Assembly: GCF_041912895.1 (NCBI RefSeq)
Contig: NZ_JAYSGI010000003.1
Location: forward strand, 210,041 to 274,040
Origin: Pelagerythrobacter sp041912895
GTDB taxonomy: Bacteria; Pseudomonadota; Alphaproteobacteria; Sphingomonadales; Sphingomonadaceae
Direction: 5' to 3'
DNA: 64,000 nt
Shown in pieces: positions 33,786-43,485 of the stretch; positions within the stretch are counted from its first letter, which is position 1, and the number at the start of each line of letters is the position of its first letter. A model generated the notes under the pieces. The model was not told where the DNA came from and did not search any database. It worked only from the letters and a program-made list of their open reading frames with translations. The position numbers and the translations under genes were made by a program.

Positions 33786-35068
33786 TGGAACTGCTGATCC
33801 TCTTCGGCGTGCTGTTCCTCATGCTCGCGATCGGCGTGCCGGTCGCGTTCTCGCTGCTCGCCGCCTCGCTCGCCTGCTTCCTCGCGATGGGCATTCCCCC
33901 GATCGTGGCGGTCCAGCGGGTCGGCGCGGGCATCAGCGTGTTCACGCTGATGGCGATCCCGTTCTTCATCTTCGCGGGCGACCTCATGTACCGCGCAGGC
34001 ATCGCCGAGCGGCTGGTGCGCGTTGCCGACGCCGCCGTCGGGCGCGTGCGCGGCGGGCTCGGCATCGTCGATGTCGGCGCCTCGATGATGTTCGGCGCGG
34101 TGTCCGGCTCGGCCATCGCGAGCGCCTCGGCGATCGGATCGACGATGGTGCCGCTGATGAAGGACAAGGGCTATCCGGGCGACTATGCGGTCAACGTCAC
34201 CGTGACCGCGGCGATCGTCGGGCTGCTGATCCCGCCGTCGCACAACATGATCATCTATTCGGCCGCTTCGGGTATCGGCGTGTCGATCGGCGACCTGTTT
34301 CTGGCCGGCGTATTTCCCGGCCTGCTGACCGGCCTGATGTTGATGGCGATGGCCTGGATCGTCGCCAAGCGGCGCAGCCTTCCGTTCGGCCGGTTCCCCG
34401 GGTGGCGCGAATTCGTCCGCGCCGCCGCCTATGCCTTCCCCGGCCTGATGACCGCGGTAATCATCATGGGTGGCATCCTGAGCGGCTTCTTCACCGCGAC
34501 CGAAAGTTCGGCGATCGCGGCGATCTACACCGTGCTGATCGGCGTCTTCGTATATCGCAGCCTCGGCTGGAAAGGTTTCTGGGAAGCGGCGGGCAAATCG
34601 GTGCGCACCGCGTCGATGGTGCTGTTCATCATCGCGGCGGCGACGGCTTTCGGCTTCGCGCTGGCGCTGCTGGAAGTGCCCGCGGCGCTCGGCGCGCTGA
34701 TCGGCTTCATCACCGAGAATCCGCTGCTTACGCTGCTGATCATCAACCTGATGCTGCTGGCGCTGGGCACGTTCATGGACATGGCGCCGCTGATCGTGAT
34801 CACCACGCCGATCTTCCTGCCCGTGGCGATGGGCGTGGGGGTCGATCCGGTGCACTTCGGGATCATCATGATGCTCAATCTCGGTATCGGTCTGGTGACG
34901 CCGCCGGTGGGATCGGTCCTGTTCGTCGGATCGGCGGTGGGGGGCATTCCGGTGACCGCGCTGGTGCGCACGATCTGGCCGTTCTACGCCACGTTGCTCG
35001 CCGCGCTGGCGCTCGTCACCTACGTTCCGGCCCTGTCGCTGTGGCTGCCGGGGGTGATGGCGCAGTAG
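33785..35068 (+). CDS. TRAP transporter large permease subunit (DctM family)
   Basis: A 427-residue, multi-spanning (about 12 segments) permease. DctM features include IPFFIFAGDLMYRAGIAERL, VGASMMFGAVSGSAIASASA, IPPSHNMIIYS, GTFMDMAPLIVITTPIFLPV and LGIGLVTPPVGSVLFVG. With the preceding two genes it forms a complete sodium-coupled uptake system, probably for uronates. It ends 6 bases before the stop of the convergent altronate dehydratase gene. Confidence 0.93.
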   Translation: MELLILFGVLFLMLAIGVPVAFSLLAASLACFLAMGIPPIVAVQRVGAGISVFTLMAIPFFIFAGDLMYRAGIAERLVRVADAAVGRVRGGLGIVDVGASMMFGAVSGSAIASASAIGSTMVPLMKDKGYPGDYAVNVTVTAAIVGLLIPPSHNMIIYSAASGIGVSIGDLFLAGVFPGLLTGLMLMAMAWIVAKRRSLPFGRFPGWREFVRAAAYAFPGLMTAVIIMGGILSGFFTATESSAIAAIYTVLIGVFVYRSLGWKGFWEAAGKSVRTASMVLFIIAAATAFGFALALLEVPAALGALIGFITENPLLTLLIINLMLLALGTFMDMAPLIVITTPIFLPVAMGVGVDPVHFGIIMMLNLGIGLVTPPVGSVLFVGSAVGGIPVTALVRTIWPFYATLLAALALVTYVPALSLWLPGVMAQ

Positions 35069-35074
35069 TGGCCG

Positions 35075-36553
35075 TCAGAGCGTGACGCCGCGCTTCCAGA
35101 TGGAGATCACGCGCTGCCCGCTGCGCTCGGCGGCGGTCGGCTCTCCGCTGGCGATGGCGAGCAGGTGATCGGCGAAGGCGTCCGCCACGGCATCCTGGCC
35201 TTCGCTCAGCACCCGCCCGGCGTCGAAGTCGATCCAGCGCGCCTTTTCCTCGGCCAGCTTCGAGTTCGATGCGACCTTCACCGTCGGCACGGGAAAGCCC
35301 AACGGGGTTCCGCGCCCGGTGGTGAACAGGATCATTGTCGCCCCGGCCGCCGCCAGCGCGGTCGAGGACACCGCGTCGTTGCCCGGGGCTTCGAGCAGGG
35401 TAAGCCCGGGCTCCGTGGCCTGCGCACCATAGTCGATCACGTCGACCAGCGGCGCCTGTCCGCCCTTCTGCACCGCGCCGAGCGACTTTTCCTCGAGCGT
35501 GGTGATCCCGCCCGCGATATTGCCCGGCGAGGGGTTTTCCGAAACCGGCTGCCCCTGATCGAGGAAATAGCGTTTGAAGCGGTTGAGCAGCGCCGCCGCA
35601 TCCTCGAACACCTCGGGCGAGGCCGCGCGCCCGAACAGCGCGTCTTCCGCGCCGAAGATTTCCGGGATTTCGGTGAGTATCGCCCGCGCGCCCGATGCGG
35701 CGAGACGATCGCTAAAGCGTCCGAGCAGCGGATTGGCCGTGAGCCCCGAAAGCGCGTCCGAGCCGCCGCATTTCAGGCCGATCGCGAGCGCGGAGGCGGG
35801 CGCTTCCTCGCGCCGGGCCAAGGCGAGGTCCTCGGCCAGTTCGCCGACCAAGGCCAGCGCGCGGTCGCGCTCGTCGCCTGGCTCCTGCGCGCGCATGATC
35901 CGCAGCTTGCTCCGCGCTTCGGCGGGGACGGCGGCCACCAGGTCGTCGAGCTGGTTCGATTCGCAGCCGAGCCCGATCAGCACGACACCGCCCGCATTGG
36001 GATTGGCGCAGAGGCCCGCGAGCGCGCAGCGGGTGCCGGCGAGATCGTCGCCGAGTTGCGAGCAGCCGTGCGGATGGCCGAATCCGGCCACCGCATCGAC
36101 TTTGCCCGAATGCAACAGCGCGGCCTCGCGCGCCACGTCCTCGGCCAGCGGCGCGACGCAGCCCACGGTGGGCAGGAGCCAGATCTCGTTGCGCGTGGCG
36201 AAGCGGCCGTCGGCGCGCCGATAGCCGCGCCACGAAGGCAGCGGGGGGGCGTCGCCGGTGGTGCCCGTCGCCGCAACGGGGCGGTAGGCGAGTTCGCCCG
36301 AGAGGCAGGTGGCGAGATTGTGCGTGTGGACGTGATCGCCCGCCGCGATTGCCTGCGTGGCGCGCCCGATCCGCGCGCCGAAACGGTGGACCGCTGCTCC
36401 CGCGGCGACGGGCGTCAGCGCGAACTTGTGACCCTGCGGAATTTCCGAGCGCACGCGGACGCTCACTCCGTTGGCCTCGACGTCCGTGCCGAGTGGGATC
36501 GGTCGCAGTGCGGTTGCGACATCGTCCACCGGATGGGCGCGAATTGCCTCCAC
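35075..36553 (-). CDS. uxaA: Altronate dehydratase (UxaA family), SAF plus catalytic region
   Basis: A 492-residue dehydratase. The N-terminal SAF-like region (about 20-95, HVHTHNLATCL) is followed by the UxaA core: TVGCVAPLAEDVA, FGHPHGCSQLGDD, VLIGLGCESNQLDDL, LKCGGSDALSGLTANPLLG, and CGG/Cys residues that can hold the metal or cluster. It should dehydrate D-altronate to KDG. I chose the GTG at 36553 with GGAG 6 bases upstream; upstream ATGs would place the operator at 36609 inside the coding region. It is divergent from uxaC. Confidence 0.9.
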   Translation of the reverse strand: MEAIRAHPVDDVATALRPIPLGTDVEANGVSVRVRSEIPQGHKFALTPVAAGAAVHRFGARIGRATQAIAAGDHVHTHNLATCLSGELAYRPVAATGTTGDAPPLPSWRGYRRADGRFATRNEIWLLPTVGCVAPLAEDVAREAALLHSGKVDAVAGFGHPHGCSQLGDDLAGTRCALAGLCANPNAGGVVLIGLGCESNQLDDLVAAVPAEARSKLRIMRAQEPGDERDRALALVGELAEDLALARREEAPASALAIGLKCGGSDALSGLTANPLLGRFSDRLAASGARAILTEIPEIFGAEDALFGRAASPEVFEDAAALLNRFKRYFLDQGQPVSENPSPGNIAGGITTLEEKSLGAVQKGGQAPLVDVIDYGAQATEPGLTLLEAPGNDAVSSTALAAAGATMILFTTGRGTPLGFPVPTVKVASNSKLAEEKARWIDFDAGRVLSEGQDAVADAFADHLLAIASGEPTAAERSGQRVISIWKRGVTL

Positions 36554-36608
36554 TGGTGTCTCCCTACCGATGGGGTGCCATAGCCATAGAATCGCGGAAT
36601 TGCGTTTA

Positions 36609-36623
36609 TGATACCGGTTTCCA
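36609..36623. promoter_or_regulatory. Operator-like site 5 (uxaA/uxaC divergent promoters)
   Basis: TGATACCGGTTTCCA differs at one base from site 2. It lies 55 bases upstream of the uxaA start and 58 bases upstream of the uxaC start, so a single bound repressor could control both directions. Confidence 0.75.
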
Positions 36624-36681
36624 TATGCTTCGCCAAGTGGCATATGGGACAGGCTTCGAACCGGCGCGACAGAGGACATTC

Positions 36682-38082
36682 ATGCTCCGCGAATTGCATC
36701 TCCACCCCGACCGGCTGCTGCCGACCGAATCCGGCATCCGCGATCTGGCGCGCGAACTCTACCGCTCGGTCGCGGATTTGCCGATCGTCAGCCCGCACGG
36801 CCATACCGACCCTTCGTGGTTCGCGACGAACGCGGCGTTCGGCAATGCGACCGAACTGCTGCTGGTGCCCGACCATTACCTGTTCCGTATGCTCTACTCG
36901 CAAGGGGTCCGGCTCGCGGATCTCGGCATCGGCGGCAGCGAGGCCGATCCGCGCGCGGCCTGGCGGATTCTGGCGGAGAACTATCACCTGTTCCGCGGCA
37001 CGCCGTCGCGGCTGTGGCTCGACTGGGTCTTCGCCGAGGCGTTCGGTATCGACGTGCGGCTGGATGGCGAAACCGCCGATCATTACTACGACACGATCAC
37101 CGACATGCTGGCGACCGAGGCATTCCGCCCGCGCGCGCTGTTCGACCGCTACAACATCGAGGCAATCGCGACGACCGAGAGCCCGCTCGACACGCTCGAC
37201 CACCACCGCGCGATCGCCGCGAGCGACTGGGGCGGGCGGGTCCTGACCGCCTACCGGCCCGATCCGGTGGTCGATCCCGAGTTCCAGGGGTTCGCGCAGA
37301 ACCTCGCCCGGTTCTCGCAGGTCTCGGGAAAGGATTGCGACACCTGGGCCGGTTATCTCGCCGCGCACCGCGCGATGCGCGAAATCTTCAAGGATGCCGG
37401 GGCGACTTCGACCGATCACGGCCACCCGACAGCGGCCACCGCGAACCTTTCCGCGACCGAGGCGGAGACGCTGTTCGACCGCGTGAAGGGCGGCGATGCG
37501 AATGCCGCCGATGCCGAGCTGTTCCGCGCGCAGATGCTGACCGAGATGGCCGCGATGAGCCTCGACGACGGGCTGGTCATGCAGATTCACCCGGGCAGCT
37601 TCCGAAACCACAACGCCCGCCTGTTCGAGAGCTTCGGGCGCGACAAGGGCGCGGATATTCCGACCCGGACCGATTACGTCCATGCGCTCAAGCCGCTGCT
37701 CGACCGCTTCGGGACCGAGAGCGACCTGTCGATCATCCTTTTCACGCTCGACGAGAGCGCGTATGCGCGCGAACTGGCACCGCTCGCGGGCCACTATCCG
37801 TGCCTCAAGCTCGGCCCGGCGTGGTGGTTCCACGACAGCCCGGAAGGCATGCGGCGTTTCCGCCGGATGACGACCGAGACCGCCGGGTTCTACAATACTG
37901 TCGGGTTCAACGACGACACGCGGGCTTTCCTTTCGATCCCCGCCCGCCACGATGTCGCGCGCCGGATCGACTGCGGTTTCCTGGCCGAACTCGTCGCCGA
38001 ACACCGGATCGAGGACTGGGAAGCGGCGGACCTGGCGCGCGAGCTCGCCTGCGATCTGGCGCGCAAGGCCTACCGCTTGTGA
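36682..38082 (+). CDS. uxaC: Uronate isomerase (glucuronate/galacturonate isomerase)
   Basis: A 466-residue enzyme of the amidohydrolase superfamily, close to the usual length of about 470. It has the metal-binding SPHGHTDPSWF near the N-terminus, LWLDWVFAEAFG, the central TTESPLDTLDHHR, MQIHPGSFRNHN, and the C-terminal KLGPAWWFHDSPEGMRRFRR. It converts D-galacturonate to D-tagaturonate and D-glucuronate to D-fructuronate. The ATG at 36682 follows AGAGGA. The stop overlaps the reductase start as GTGA. Confidence 0.95.
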   Translation: MLRELHLHPDRLLPTESGIRDLARELYRSVADLPIVSPHGHTDPSWFATNAAFGNATELLLVPDHYLFRMLYSQGVRLADLGIGGSEADPRAAWRILAENYHLFRGTPSRLWLDWVFAEAFGIDVRLDGETADHYYDTITDMLATEAFRPRALFDRYNIEAIATTESPLDTLDHHRAIAASDWGGRVLTAYRPDPVVDPEFQGFAQNLARFSQVSGKDCDTWAGYLAAHRAMREIFKDAGATSTDHGHPTAATANLSATEAETLFDRVKGGDANAADAELFRAQMLTEMAAMSLDDGLVMQIHPGSFRNHNARLFESFGRDKGADIPTRTDYVHALKPLLDRFGTESDLSIILFTLDESAYARELAPLAGHYPCLKLGPAWWFHDSPEGMRRFRRMTTETAGFYNTVGFNDDTRAFLSIPARHDVARRIDCGFLAELVAEHRIEDWEAADLARELACDLARKAYRL

Positions 38083-39428
38083 GGCTCTTGCCCGAAACGA
38101 TCGAGCGGCTGCCCAGCGAAGTGATGCGGTTCGGATACGACCGTGACCGGCAGGCGATCGGCATCGTCCATTTCGGGATCGGCGCGTTCCACCGGGCGCA
38201 TCAGGCCTGGTACACCGATCTCGCGATGAGCGCGGGGGAACGCGACTGGGCGCTCAGCGGCGTTTCGCTGCGCTCGCGCGCGGTCGCGGAGCAGTTGAAC
38301 CCGCAATCGGGGCTCTACACGCTGACGGAGCGATCCGGCGAAATGGCGGAAACGCGTGTCGTGGGGGCGGTGCGCGAAGTGCTGTTCGCGCCCGAGGATG
38401 CGCGGGAGGTTATCGACCGCATCGCCGCGCCGGAATGCCGAATCGTCAGCTTCACGGTGACCGAGAAGGGCTATTGCCGCGCCGAGGGGGGCGAACTGGA
38501 CCTCGCGCTGGCCGAAGCGAGCTTCTATCCGTTGCTCGGCGAGGCGCTGGCGCTTCGCGCGAGCCGCGGCCTTCCCGGCATCACCCTGCTGTGCTGCGAC
38601 AATCTGGCGGACAATGGCGCGGTGCTCGGCCGCCTGATGCGCGATTGGCTCGGCGCCCGCACGCCCGATGCGATCGACTGGTTCAAGGATCGCTGCACCA
38701 CGCCCTCGACGATGGTCGATCGTATCGTGCCGCGCTCTGCGTCCGACGATCTCGCCGATCTCGAGCGCCGTCTGGGGCAGAAGGACGAAGGCGCGATATT
38801 CACCGAACGGTTCAGCCAGTGGGTGATCGAGGACCGGTTCGCCAATGGCCGGCCCGCATGGGAGCGGCACGGGGCCGAAATGGTGGACGATGTCGCGCCC
38901 TACGAACTGGCCAAGCTGCGGATGCTCAACGGCGCGCATTCGCTGCTCGCCTATTGCGGCCTGCGCAAGGGATATACGTTCGTCCACGAGGCGGTGGCCG
39001 ATCCCGAACTGCGCACGCTGGCGGAACGGCTGATGACCGACGAAGCCGCGCCGACAGTCGAAGCCGCAGAGGGGCAGGATCTCGCCGCGTACTCGCACCA
39101 GTTGCTGGCGCGCTTCGCCGATCCCGCGCTGCGCCACCGGCTCGCCCAGATCGCGATGGACGGGACGCAGAAGATTCCCCAGCGCTGGCTCGATACTGTG
39201 CTCTGGCACAGTGACCGGGGCGGCGATACGCCGGCGATCCGCGAAGCGTTCGACGCGTGGTGCTGGCACCTCGCCGATGGCCGCTTCGTCGACGATCCGC
39301 ACGGCGTTGTGCTCCGTCAAGCGGCACGCGCGGGCAAAGACGAAATTCTGGATTTAAGCCTGGGGCGCACCGAAAAGGCTCTATGGCCGGGCTATCGGGT
39401 CATACGAACCTTGCTAGCGGCCGCGTGA
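38079..39428 (+). CDS. Tagaturonate/fructuronate reductase (mannitol dehydrogenase family)
   Basis: A 449-residue NAD-dependent polyol dehydrogenase. The cofactor-binding N-terminus is VHFGIGAFHRAHQAWYTD, the family catalytic pattern is KLRMLNGAHS (Lys-x4-Asn-x2-His), and DGTQKIPQRWL is also typical. With UxaC and UxaA beside it, reduction of tagaturonate to altronate is the needed step, although the sequence also resembles fructuronate reductases. The GTG start overlaps the uxaC stop, so the two are co-translated. Confidence 0.9.
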   Translation: MRLLPETIERLPSEVMRFGYDRDRQAIGIVHFGIGAFHRAHQAWYTDLAMSAGERDWALSGVSLRSRAVAEQLNPQSGLYTLTERSGEMAETRVVGAVREVLFAPEDAREVIDRIAAPECRIVSFTVTEKGYCRAEGGELDLALAEASFYPLLGEALALRASRGLPGITLLCCDNLADNGAVLGRLMRDWLGARTPDAIDWFKDRCTTPSTMVDRIVPRSASDDLADLERRLGQKDEGAIFTERFSQWVIEDRFANGRPAWERHGAEMVDDVAPYELAKLRMLNGAHSLLAYCGLRKGYTFVHEAVADPELRTLAERLMTDEAAPTVEAAEGQDLAAYSHQLLARFADPALRHRLAQIAMDGTQKIPQRWLDTVLWHSDRGGDTPAIREAFDAWCWHLADGRFVDDPHGVVLRQAARAGKDEILDLSLGRTEKALWPGYRVIRTLLAAA

Positions 39429-39680
39429 GCACCAGCGCAATTTCGGCATGGCCGAGCGATCTCCGAATACCGGCTTCTGGCTGAAGATATCGAAGCGTCC
39501 ATCGCGCGCCGTCGACGGAATGGCGACGCGACTAACCGACCGCATCGCATGCAGGCCCGCTTACGCCTCACTTGCGTCCGGACGGTACTGGCCCCGTCGG
39601 ATCCTGAGGGAATCCTAAAGCCGGAGAATATTGGAGGAAATCCGCGGGCAGGACCTCCTCGGTCCCCTCGGAACGGTTGC

Positions 39681-39772
39681 TGGCGGAGACGGAGGGATTC
39701 GAACCCTCGATACCCGGTAAAGAGTATGGTTCCTTAGCAGGGAACTGGTTTCAGCCACTCACCCACGTCTCC
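39681..39772 (-). tRNA. tRNA-Ser (GCT anticodon)
   Basis: Read on the minus strand, GGAGACG at the 5' end pairs with CGTCTCC, followed by discriminator G and an encoded CCA. The anticodon loop CTGCTAA gives GCT, for AGC/AGU serine codons. GGTTCGAATCC forms the T arm, and the long variable arm (CTCTTTACCGGGTA region) is typical of serine tRNA. Length is 92 bases including CCA. Confidence 0.95.
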
Positions 39773-40003
39773 GCATGCCGGTCGGCATCGCGAGGGGCGC
39801 GCTATAACGGCGGTGGCGGGCCGCTGCAAGCGGGCTCTGACCGGGATGCGATGCAGCGGCGGACGAGGCCGATCCGACTCGGTTCGCCGTAATTTCGATT
39901 CGCTTCGTCGCCGGTTCATTGCCGCTTCACGCGCAAGGGATTCTCTTGGCGGCTGGACAGGTCCGGATTTCCGGGCCCGGGTTTTTCGAATCAGGAGGGG
40001 CAA

Positions 40004-40810
40004 ATGAAGAGCTTTCCCGTCATTCGCCGCACGATCGCCGCGCTGGCCGCGGCTGCCGCCGTCGCGGCCACGCCGCTTGCCGCGCAATCGATCGAGACGT
40101 TCGATCCCGATACCGCGATCGACGCGGATCTCGAGGAAGCGCCCGGCGCGCAGCCGGTATATTCCGACCCCGCCCCGCCGCAGGACAATTCGGTCACTTA
40201 CTCGCAGACGCCGCCCGCCGACACCGATGTCGCGCCCACATGGTCCGACCCGGTCGTCACGACGAGCGAGCCGTCCGCGGCCGCGAGCCAGGCCGCGGGC
40301 AACCCGGAAGTCGCCGCCGCGCAGGGCGACACCTACAAGGAAGACGATCTGATCGGCGCCGCCGAGGGCGTGTTCGGCAAAGGTGCGGAAGGCGTCGCGC
40401 GGATGATCGAGAACCTGCTCGACAAGCAGGGCGAGCCCAACGGCTACATCGTCGGGCGCGAAGCCGGGGGCGCATTCGTCGTCGGCGCGCGTTACGGGTC
40501 GGGCACGCTCTATCACAAGGTCGAAGGGCAACGGCCGGTCTACTGGACGGGCCCGTCGATCGGCTTCGACGTTGGGGCCAACGCGGGGAACACCTTCGTG
40601 CTGGTCTACAACCTCTACGACAGCGAGGAGCTCTACGAGCGCTATCCGGCGGGCGAGGGTCAGGCCTATGTCGTCGGCGGGCTGACCGCGAGCTATCTGC
40701 GCAAGGGCGATGTCGTGCTGATCCCGATCCGCGTGGGTGCGGGGCTCCGGCTCGGCATCAACGCGGGCTACATGAAGTTCTCCAAGGAGCAGCGCTGGTT
40801 GCCCTTCTAG
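40004..40810 (+). CDS. EipA-like DUF1134 envelope protein
   Basis: A 268-residue exported protein. The signal peptide ends at about residue 27 (PLAAQ). A Pro/Ala/Thr-rich disordered stretch (about 30-110) precedes a DUF1134 domain from about 115: EPNGYIVGREAGGAFVVG, GSGTLYHKVEGQ, and GPSIGFDVGANAGNTFVLVY. The Brucella member EipA is needed for envelope integrity, and the family is limited to alphaproteobacteria. It is a single gene with a GGAGGGG ribosome binding site. Confidence 0.9.
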   Translation: MKSFPVIRRTIAALAAAAAVAATPLAAQSIETFDPDTAIDADLEEAPGAQPVYSDPAPPQDNSVTYSQTPPADTDVAPTWSDPVVTTSEPSAAASQAAGNPEVAAAQGDTYKEDDLIGAAEGVFGKGAEGVARMIENLLDKQGEPNGYIVGREAGGAFVVGARYGSGTLYHKVEGQRPVYWTGPSIGFDVGANAGNTFVLVYNLYDSEELYERYPAGEGQAYVVGGLTASYLRKGDVVLIPIRVGAGLRLGINAGYMKFSKEQRWLPF

Positions 40811-40900
40811 TCGCGGGCCAAGAAAAAACTCTGCCGGAGAAGGAGGGCCGCGACGGGATTCCTGTTGCGACCCTTCCCACGTCTGGGCATGGCGCTGGCC

Positions 40901-42076
40901 ATGCTCGACAGACTCGAACCCCAGGCCCCCGACGCGCTGCTGGCGCTCATCAAGCTCTACGCGGGCGACGACCGCGCCGACAAGATCGACCTCGGCGTCG
41001 GCGTCTATCGCACCGACGATGGCGAGACGCCGGTGTTCGCGGCGATCAAGCAGGCCGAGGCACGACTGCTCGAAGAGCAGGATTCCAAGTCGTATCTCGG
41101 GCCCGAGGGCGACATGGGGTTCGTCAATGCGCTGATGCCGCACGCTTTCGGGCGCGACGGTGCGATGGGCGGCCGGCTGGAAGGCATGCAGACGCCGGGC
41201 GGCACCGGCGCGGTGCGGCTGGCGGTCGCGGCGGCGCAGCGCGCGGGCGTGGCGCGCGTGCATCTCGGCGCGCCGAGCTGGCCCAACCACGCGCAAATCC
41301 TGGCCGACGTGGGGGTCGAGGCGGCGAACTTCGACCATGCCAATGCGGACGGCACCGCCAACGCCGAAGCCGTGCTGACGGCGATCCGCGAGGCGGGCGC
41401 GAACGAAGCGGTCCTGCTCCACGGCTGCTGCCACAACCCGACCGGGATCGACTACACGCCCGAAGAATGGGACGCGATCGCCGAGGCCTTCGCCGACAGT
41501 GCGGCGCTGCCGATCCTCGATCTTGCCTACCAGGGGCTCGGTCACGGAATGGACGAGGATGCCTACGGTCTGCGCCGCGTGCTCGCCGCAGTGCCCGAAG
41601 CACTGATCGCTTATAGCTGCGACAAGAACTTCGGCATGTACCGCGACCGGGTCGGCGCGCTTTATGTCCTGGCGAGCGAGGCGGGGCAGCTCCCGGTGAT
41701 CCAGTCGAACCTCAACGCGCTGGCCCGTGCGGCGTGGTCGATGCCGCCCGATCACGGCGGCGCAGCGGTGCGCGTGGTGCTGCGCGATCCTGACCTGACG
41801 GCACTGTGGCTGGAAGAACTCGACACGATGCGCGCGCGGATGCGGCAAGTGCGCGAGCGGCTGGCCGGGGCGGGGCAGGCGGGCTCGATCGACCTCGCGC
41901 CGCTGGCACGGCAGAACGGGCTGTTCTCGATGCTGCCGGTGACCAAGGACCAGGTCGAGCGGCTACGCACCGAGCATGCGATCTACATGGCGGGCTCGGG
42001 GCGGATCAACGTCGCCGGACTGCACAAGGGCAATATCGACAGGTTCGTCGAGGCGCTCAGCGCCGTTACCGGCTGA
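40901..42076 (+). CDS. Aspartate/aromatic amino acid aminotransferase
   Basis: A 391-residue class I PLP enzyme. The N-terminus DALLALIKLY ... KIDLGVGVYR, the TPGGTGAVR segment, CCHNPTGIDY, and the PLP lysine in YSCDKNFGMYRDRVG identify the AspC/TyrB group. It transfers amino groups between aspartate or aromatic amino acids and 2-oxoglutarate. An earlier ATG at 40889 is possible; 40901 fits the family N-terminus. Confidence 0.93.
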   Translation: MLDRLEPQAPDALLALIKLYAGDDRADKIDLGVGVYRTDDGETPVFAAIKQAEARLLEEQDSKSYLGPEGDMGFVNALMPHAFGRDGAMGGRLEGMQTPGGTGAVRLAVAAAQRAGVARVHLGAPSWPNHAQILADVGVEAANFDHANADGTANAEAVLTAIREAGANEAVLLHGCCHNPTGIDYTPEEWDAIAEAFADSAALPILDLAYQGLGHGMDEDAYGLRRVLAAVPEALIAYSCDKNFGMYRDRVGALYVLASEAGQLPVIQSNLNALARAAWSMPPDHGGAAVRVVLRDPDLTALWLEELDTMRARMRQVRERLAGAGQAGSIDLAPLARQNGLFSMLPVTKDQVERLRTEHAIYMAGSGRINVAGLHKGNIDRFVEALSAVTG

Positions 42077-42085
42077 TCGCGGCGG

Positions 42086-43369
42086 TCAGCTCCGGCAGGC
42101 AGCCTTGAGCAACCGTTCCTGCAAGGCCGCAGACGCGGGCATCGCGATATCGGTGAGGTCGGCGATCCCCTCGATCGCATCGGCGCCCCAGCATTGCGCG
42201 AGCCGGATCGTTTCGCCGCGCACCGGCTTGCCGCTGGCGAGCGAGTGAAACGTACGCACCACCGGCAGAGCGTGATCGTCGGGGTCGATATCCACTACCA
42301 TGGCCAGCCGTTCCGAACGCAGCCGCACGAAGGCGCCGATCGGATAGACACCGACGCTTTCGATGAAGGTGCGCAGGATGTCCGGATCGAACGTTCCGCT
42401 TTCGGCGACCAGCGCCTCGATTGCTGCGGCCGGATCGAGCGGAGGCCGCTCGAAGCCGCCGCTCACGAGATAATCGAATTCGTCGCAGATCGCCGCCATG
42501 CGCGACAGGAGGTCAATCTCCTCGCCGCGGAGCCCCTGGGGATAGCCGCTGCCGTCCATCCGCTCGTGATGGTTGCGCGACACCGCGAGCACGGCTTCCG
42601 GGATATCGCCCGCGACGCACAGCATGTCGTGACCGAACAGGACATGCTGGTCGAGCAGCTGCTGGCGGAGCGAGCGATAGTCGCCTTCGACCGAGGCCAG
42701 CGATTCGGGGAGTTGGCCGACGCCGACGTCCATCAGCAAACCCGCCATGCCCGCTTCGCACGTTTCCGTATGTGACAGCCGCATGCGACGCGCGAGCGCG
42801 ATCATCAGCGCGCAGACGGACAGCGCATGGCGATAGGTTTCCTCCTTGTCGCGCTGGCAGCGCAGCAACCCGGAAAAGGCGTAGGGGTTGCGCTGTACAG
42901 TGCCGTAGATTTCCTCGACGACCGGCTCGACGTCGCCCACGGCGACGCCCTTGCCGAGCCGCGCCTTGAGGAAGGCCTGCGAGATATGGCGGCGCGAGCG
43001 GTCGGCGATCTTGCGGGCCGCGCCGAACTCGCGCGCGATGGGCGGCGGGCCCCCAGCATCCTTGCTCGCCGCGCGGGCGAATCCGGTTCGCGCAGACGGC
43101 ACGTTGCGGTGAAGCGGGGCTTCGTGCGCCGCGAGTTGCGCGGGCGCGGGGGATGTCGCGGATGCGGCGGCGTCAGGCATGCGCGACGTGGCGCCGAGCG
43201 TGTCGTCGATGACCACGCCGGCGACGGAGCTGCAGCGCAGCGCCGCGAGATCGCTGGGATCCTCGAGCACGAACCGGCGCTTCCAGAACGGATGTGAAAA
43301 CCAGCTTCCTTCGAGCTTGTGGATGAACATCCCCAGTTCGACGTCGGACGGTTCGATACGCCGCAGCAT
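42086..43369 (-). CDS. Degenerate HD-GYP domain protein
   Basis: A 427-residue protein with an N-terminal DUF3391-like region (about 1-110, LRRIEPSDVELGMFIHKLEG) and an HD-GYP domain. The GYP half is intact (RNHHERMDGSGYPQGLRG), but the HD pair is replaced: AGLLMDVGVGQLP where active enzymes have LLHDIGK. It is therefore probably not an active cyclic-di-GMP phosphodiesterase and may act as a receptor or scaffold. The ATG at 43369 has GGGAGG 8 bases upstream; one at 43375 is too close to it. It is convergent with the aminotransferase gene. Confidence 0.9.
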   Translation of the reverse strand: MLRRIEPSDVELGMFIHKLEGSWFSHPFWKRRFVLEDPSDLAALRCSSVAGVVIDDTLGATSRMPDAAASATSPAPAQLAAHEAPLHRNVPSARTGFARAASKDAGGPPPIAREFGAARKIADRSRRHISQAFLKARLGKGVAVGDVEPVVEEIYGTVQRNPYAFSGLLRCQRDKEETYRHALSVCALMIALARRMRLSHTETCEAGMAGLLMDVGVGQLPESLASVEGDYRSLRQQLLDQHVLFGHDMLCVAGDIPEAVLAVSRNHHERMDGSGYPQGLRGEEIDLLSRMAAICDEFDYLVSGGFERPPLDPAAAIEALVAESGTFDPDILRTFIESVGVYPIGAFVRLRSERLAMVVDIDPDDHALPVVRTFHSLASGKPVRGETIRLAQCWGADAIEGIADLTDIAMPASAALQERLLKAACRS

Positions 43370-43485
43370 TGGCATTGCCTCCCGGACGTCGAGGTATCCG
43401 AAAATAGCCAATTTTGGGTAAACGCCTGCGTGCAGCGAACCGTAAAGTGCCGCGATTTCTTCGGCGTGATGGTTTGCCGGCCGGA

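Noticed and set aside
39681..39772. tRNA-Ser as a possible integration site next to the catabolic locus
   Set aside because: No integrase, no repeat of the tRNA 3' end and no clear change in base composition was seen nearby.
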